Positions 5,300 to 8,185 of a stretch of DNA of 8,185 bases are shown here, piece by piece. This DNA comes from Candidatus Nitrosopumilus sp. (GTDB lineage Archaea > Thermoproteota > Nitrososphaeria > Nitrososphaerales > Nitrosopumilaceae): the NCBI GenBank assembly GCA_029880665.1, contig JAOUNZ010000039.1:1-8185 (forward strand), read 5' to 3'. The position numbers and the translations under genes are program-made. A model generated the notes under the pieces. It searched no databases, had not been told where the DNA came from, and saw only the letters and a list, made by a program, of their open reading frames with translations. How positions within the stretch are numbered: the first letter of the stretch is position 1; every line of letters begins with the position of its first letter.

Positions 5300-6318
5300 G
5301 CAGATGTTGTTTCCTCGAAGATGAAGGAATTTTCTACAAAATATTCTACACGTGTTTTTTTAAATTCACGAGAACTGAAGAGGATTTTGTAGTCATCAAC
5401 ATGTATTTGATCTTGAATTGTTTTTGCCATCTCATTTGCCTCATGATGAGTTTTACAGTGAATCATGGAAAACACATTGTATGGCCAATCGTCATATGTA
5501 GGTCTCTCATAACAGTGACTTACTTGTGGAAAAGATCCCAATGTTTCCCCAACTTCAGAAATTCTATCTTCAGGTACTTTCCAAACTATCATACCATTTG
5601 CAGTGAATCCAACTTGTCTATGTCTTAAGATAGCAGCAAATCTTCGCATCACACCTATATCTTCATAGTATTTCATTTTTTCAAATAACTCGTTTTCAGT
5701 AATGCCAAGATTTTTTGCAGATTTTACAAATGGTTCATCAACAATATCCATGTCCTTTTGTAATTCACGAATAAACTCTTTGTCCTCTTCTGTAGCTTCA
5801 AATTTTATATTTTTAATTTCTTTTTTTGCTTCTGTAGGTGCAACCTCATGTTTCTTATCATCAACCATGTCTAGTTTTACACCAATCTTGAACAATTGTA
5901 AAGTTGGAAGCATCCTAACTTTTTTAATCCCTTTAAGAACATTGAATCTGTCAAGTTCTTCTTTTAAATCAGAACCAGGTGGAACAGCTAAAGTGAACCA
6001 GAGGTTAAATTGATGATCTCGCTCATAATTATGACTTACACCAGGGTGTCGGTTAATTTGATTTGCAACATTTTCTAATTGATCATCTTCAATTTCCATT
6101 GCGACAAGAGAGCTTGTATAACCAAGTTTGCGAGTATCAAAGATAGCACTTAGTTGTCTTAAAACCCCAGTCTCTTTGAGGTTATTCAGTCGGTTTTTGA
6201 TATCTTCTGGGGGGGTGTTAAATTTTTTAGCAATGATATCAAAAGGTCTGGTTACAAGAGGAAACGTCCATTGAATTTCATTTAAGAGTTCCTTATCAGA
6301 TTCATCCATAGAAGCCAC
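5296..6318 (-). CDS. ahbAB: AhbA-AhbB fusion, siroheme decarboxylase
   Basis: Two tandem Lrp/AsnC-like units make up this 340-residue protein. Siroheme decarboxylase (AhbA plus AhbB, related to NirD/L/G/H) removes two acetate carboxyls from siroheme to give 12,18-didecarboxysiroheme, in the cytoplasm, on the alternative heme route. The first half (1-160) has AhbA hallmarks: FPLVTRPFDIIA (19-30), RQLSAIFDTRKLGY (54-67) and HPGVSHNYERDHQFNLWFTL (91-110). The second half (about 172-340) has AhbB hallmarks: MRRFAAILRHRQVGF (224-238), NGMIVWKVPEDR (241-252) and the VSHCYERPTYDDWPYNVFSM stretch (266-285). A polar linker at about 150-175 joins them. Many organisms encode the two subunits separately. 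The apparent helix-turn-helix regions are ancestral, and database labels as a transcription regulator would mislead. The start is GTG at 6318, 27-28 bases from a TATA-like element; ATG at 6309 is an alternative. It is divergent from sirC-hemA. Confidence 0.94.
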   Translation of the reverse strand: MASMDESDKELLNEIQWTFPLVTRPFDIIAKKFNTPPEDIKNRLNNLKETGVLRQLSAIFDTRKLGYTSSLVAMEIEDDQLENVANQINRHPGVSHNYERDHQFNLWFTLAVPPGSDLKEELDRFNVLKGIKKVRMLPTLQLFKIGVKLDMVDDKKHEVAPTEAKKEIKNIKFEATEEDKEFIRELQKDMDIVDEPFVKSAKNLGITENELFEKMKYYEDIGVMRRFAAILRHRQVGFTANGMIVWKVPEDRISEVGETLGSFPQVSHCYERPTYDDWPYNVFSMIHCKTHHEANEMAKTIQDQIHVDDYKILFSSREFKKTRVEYFVENSFIFEETTSA

Positions 6319-6340
6319 TATGACATTAACTGGTTCATTG

Positions 6341-6350
6341 AATTAAAAAT
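6341..6350 (-). promoter_or_regulatory. TATA-like element of ahbAB
   Basis: Read on the minus strand, ATTTTTAATT is centred 27-28 bases before the GTG start at 6318 and about 36 bases before the alternative ATG. The spacing favours a leaderless GTG start. Confidence 0.5.
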
Positions 6351-6382
6351 GTAGCTGGTGCTTTACGCCTTGATTTTTAATA

Positions 6383-6390
6383 CATAAATA
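6383..6390 (+). promoter_or_regulatory. TATA box of sirC-hemA
   Basis: CATAAATA, within a longer TTTTTAATACATAAATAG, is centred 26-27 bases before the sirC ATG at 6413 and implies a leaderless transcript. It shares a 94-base intergenic region with the opposed ahbAB promoter. Confidence 0.6.
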
Positions 6391-6412
6391 GAAACTCCGG
6401 TCCATTTGATCG

Positions 6413-7066
6413 ATGATAGTTGATCTAAACATTCAAGACAAAACAATAATGGTCATCGGGAGTGGAAAAGAGGCTCAAAAAAGAATCAATTCATTGTTAA
6501 AACAAAATTGTAAAATAATTGTAATTAGTGATTCAATCAATGCTAAAATTATCAAACTATCAAAAACAAAAAAAATCAAATTTAAAAAACAAAAAATTCA
6601 AGACGTAAAATTCATTTCAAAATTCAAACCAGACATAATCATCACCACCACAAATGACAAAAAAATAAATCAAAAGATAATCAATGCTGCAAAAAAGAAA
6701 AAAATCATAGTATACAGTTCAGATAGTCCTGAAGACAGTGATTTTTCAAATCCAGCGATAATTGATTTTGAGAACACAATCCAGATTGCAATTTTTACAG
6801 GAGGTCAGAGCCCAATCATGGCAAAAAAGATCAAAGTCAAATCAGAAGAAATATTCAAGAAAATAATTTCAAAAGAACATATCGCTCAAGTCAAAATTCA
6901 AAAGATCGCAAGAAAGATGGCAAAAGAAACTATTCCCACTCAAACTCAAAGAAGTGAATATCTACACAGCGTTATTGCAGATAATGATATTGATCAGTTA
7001 ATAAAAGACGGTCAAATGAAAAAAGCTGAAAAGCGAGCAATTACAATATTGGAGAATTGGAAATGA
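6413..7066 (+). CDS. sirC: Precorrin-2 dehydrogenase (SirC/Met8-like)
   Basis: This 217-residue cytoplasmic enzyme oxidises precorrin-2 to sirohydrochlorin with NAD+. Some relatives (Met8p, CysG) also insert iron, which cannot be decided here. Seen are an N-terminal Rossmann fold with TIMVIGSGKEAQKRINSLL (11-29, the usual GxGxxAxxR), ITTTNDKKINQ (77-87), YSSDSPEDSDF (101-111), NPAIIDF (113-119) and the family signature FTGGQSPIMAKKI (128-140). Asp104 aligns with the catalytic Asp of CysG/Met8p. The remaining 75 residues are the helical dimerisation part. About 40 of the 217 residues are Lys, far more than in neighbouring products, and the DNA has long A-runs. The TGA overlaps the hemA ATG (ATGA), indicating translational coupling. 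SirC links uroporphyrinogen methylation to siroheme, the substrate of the AhbAB enzyme encoded divergently. Confidence 0.92.
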   Translation: MIVDLNIQDKTIMVIGSGKEAQKRINSLLKQNCKIIVISDSINAKIIKLSKTKKIKFKKQKIQDVKFISKFKPDIIITTTNDKKINQKIINAAKKKKIIVYSSDSPEDSDFSNPAIIDFENTIQIAIFTGGQSPIMAKKIKVKSEEIFKKIISKEHIAQVKIQKIARKMAKETIPTQTQRSEYLHSVIADNDIDQLIKDGQMKKAEKRAITILENWK

Positions 7067-8185
7067 ATCAAAACATCATCAATGCACGTGTTACTTTTCG
7101 TAATTCGCCAATCCATATTCTTGAACAGTTCACTATAAAAGACATAGAAAATGCATATGAACAATTCAAAAAACATTCAGGATTGGATGAGTGTGTAATT
7201 ATTCAAACATGTAACAGAATAGAATTATTTGGAAAATCAAAAATGAATGATTTAGATAGGATCAAAAAAACATGGGCAGCAATCACAGGACTGGAAAAAG
7301 ATCTGTTTGATGAGAACATGGAATTTGTAGAAAACCAAGAGGCATTTCATCACTTGTTGAAATTGACATCAGGATTGGATTCCATGGTACTTGGGGAAGA
7401 ACAGATTCTAGGACAGATAAAAAATTCAATTACATCGGCTAGGGAGATTAAAGCATCAGGACAACACCTGAACACACTATTTGACAAGGCAATTAGAATT
7501 GGGACTAGGATAAGGAATTCTAGCGGAATTGGTGCAGGCGGTATTTCGGTTGGCTCAATGGCAGTAAAGCTTGCAGAAGAAAACATTGACGAATTAAAAA
7601 CAAAGAGGATTTTACTGATTGGGACTGGAGAAGTATCAACACTTGTTGCCAAATCACTACAGAGACGTGGATATGCTTTTGATGTCACAAGTAGAACAAT
7701 TGGAAGATCTGAAGCGTTTTGCGAAACAATGGGAGGGAGTCCAATTAAATTTGAGCAGGTTCTTGCTGGATTTCATAATTATGACATAATGTTTGTGGCA
7801 ACTACCGCACCGTATTTCCTTGTGACAAATGAGAGAATAGTTCAGGCAATGAAAGATAAAAAGAAGGGAATGATGATTCTAGATTTATCAAATCCAAGAA
7901 CAGTTGATGAACGAGTTGCAACTATAGGAGGGGTAAAATTGATGAATTTAGATCAGATTGCCGAAATGGTTGAAAAAAACATGAATGCCAGATTGAACAA
8001 AGTGAAAACAGTTGAAAATATAATTAATGAGGAAGTATGTGTACTAGAGGCCTCAATGAAAAGATTAGATGCAGAACCGCTTGTAAAAGACGTATTCAAG
8101 AACATAGAGAGCCTAAGAGAAAAAGAATTGCAAAAAGCACTACAAATGCTTAATGAGAAAGACGAGAAAAAGATCAAAATAATTG
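7063..8185 (+). CDS. hemA: Glutamyl-tRNA reductase (HemA), 3' end outside window
   Basis: HemA reduces glutamyl-tRNA(Glu) with NADPH to glutamate-1-semialdehyde, the committed step of C5-type tetrapyrrole synthesis. The 374 residues visible are nearly full length (family about 410-430). Catalytic Cys50 sits in QTCNRIELF (48-56). The SGLDSMVLGEEQILGQIK block (103-120) follows, with nearby His96/His97 in the conserved position. GIGAGGISVGSMAV (155-168) leads into the NADPH-binding Rossmann domain, with LLIGTGEVSTLVAKSL (184-199), and ILDLSNPR (272-279) closes it. From about residue 300 the long charged helices are the dimerisation domain. The ATG lies inside the overlapping ATGA with sirC, so no separate promoter is expected. 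No stop codon is reached before the right edge. A heme-binding regulatory Cys, known in bacterial HemA, cannot be judged here. Confidence 0.97.
   Translation, partial: MNQNIINARVTFRNSPIHILEQFTIKDIENAYEQFKKHSGLDECVIIQTCNRIELFGKSKMNDLDRIKKTWAAITGLEKDLFDENMEFVENQEAFHHLLKLTSGLDSMVLGEEQILGQIKNSITSAREIKASGQHLNTLFDKAIRIGTRIRNSSGIGAGGISVGSMAVKLAEENIDELKTKRILLIGTGEVSTLVAKSLQRRGYAFDVTSRTIGRSEAFCETMGGSPIKFEQVLAGFHNYDIMFVATTAPYFLVTNERIVQAMKDKKKGMMILDLSNPRTVDERVATIGGVKLMNLDQIAEMVEKNMNARLNKVKTVENIINEEVCVLEASMKRLDAEPLVKDVFKNIESLREKELQKALQMLNEKDEKKIKII

Noticed and set aside
5401..6013. Plus-strand open frames inside the ahbAB region
   Set aside because: They are antisense to strongly conserved AhbA/AhbB motifs and translate to Ser/Phe/Cys-rich sequence typical of the reverse of coding DNA.
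5296..6318. AsnC/Lrp transcription regulator
   Set aside because: Both halves carry the specific siroheme decarboxylase motifs (SAIFDTR with HNYERDH, and RHRQVGF with CYERPTYDDWPY); the Lrp resemblance is ancestral.
7350..8177. Minus-strand open frames inside hemA
   Set aside because: They lie antisense to the conserved glutamyl-tRNA reductase and have no promoter or motif.

Overview
The window looks like a piece of an AT-rich archaeal chromosome, most likely from an ammonia-oxidising Nitrososphaerota (Thaumarchaeota) of the Nitrosopumilus/Nitrosarchaeum type. The lineage call is an inference. It rests on A/T-rich codon use, TATA boxes centred 26-28 bases upstream of start codons (leaderless promoters), a siroheme-type heme pathway and an archaeal-style secreted protein. 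No rRNA, tRNA, CRISPR array, insertion sequence or origin was recognised.

Layout. Bases 1-338 hold the C-terminal end of a matrixin-like metalloprotease. Its zinc motif has lost the catalytic Glu, and its tail appears to continue in another frame, so it may be decaying. Bases 595-1497 (minus) encode a secreted protein with a carboxypeptidase-regulatory-like beta domain and a long helical tail. A sparse 573-base gap follows, with one possible 49-codon ORF and a palindrome. Then come sufC (Fe-S assembly ATPase, without sufB or sufD beside it), a DUF167/YggU-family gene and a chlorite-dismutase-family heme protein. Next is an aldo/keto reductase with a Shine-Dalgarno-led TTG start, followed 7 bases later by a small zinc-finger-like protein. 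The right part is a tetrapyrrole locus: a fused AhbA-AhbB siroheme decarboxylase on the minus strand, divergent across a 94-base promoter region from sirC (precorrin-2 dehydrogenase), which overlaps hemA (glutamyl-tRNA reductase, cut by the right edge).

How the genes fit together. HemA starts tetrapyrrole synthesis, SirC makes sirohydrochlorin, and AhbAB decarboxylates siroheme to didecarboxysiroheme on the alternative archaeal heme route. The chlorite-dismutase-family protein about 1.5 kb away has the Tyr/Trp/His spacing I remember for actinobacterial coproheme decarboxylases (ChdC). This suggests that heme here may be finished by a ChdC-like enzyme acting on coproheme made by the Ahb route. 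That hybrid pathway is the most interesting hypothesis in the window; AhbC and AhbD are not present here to settle it.
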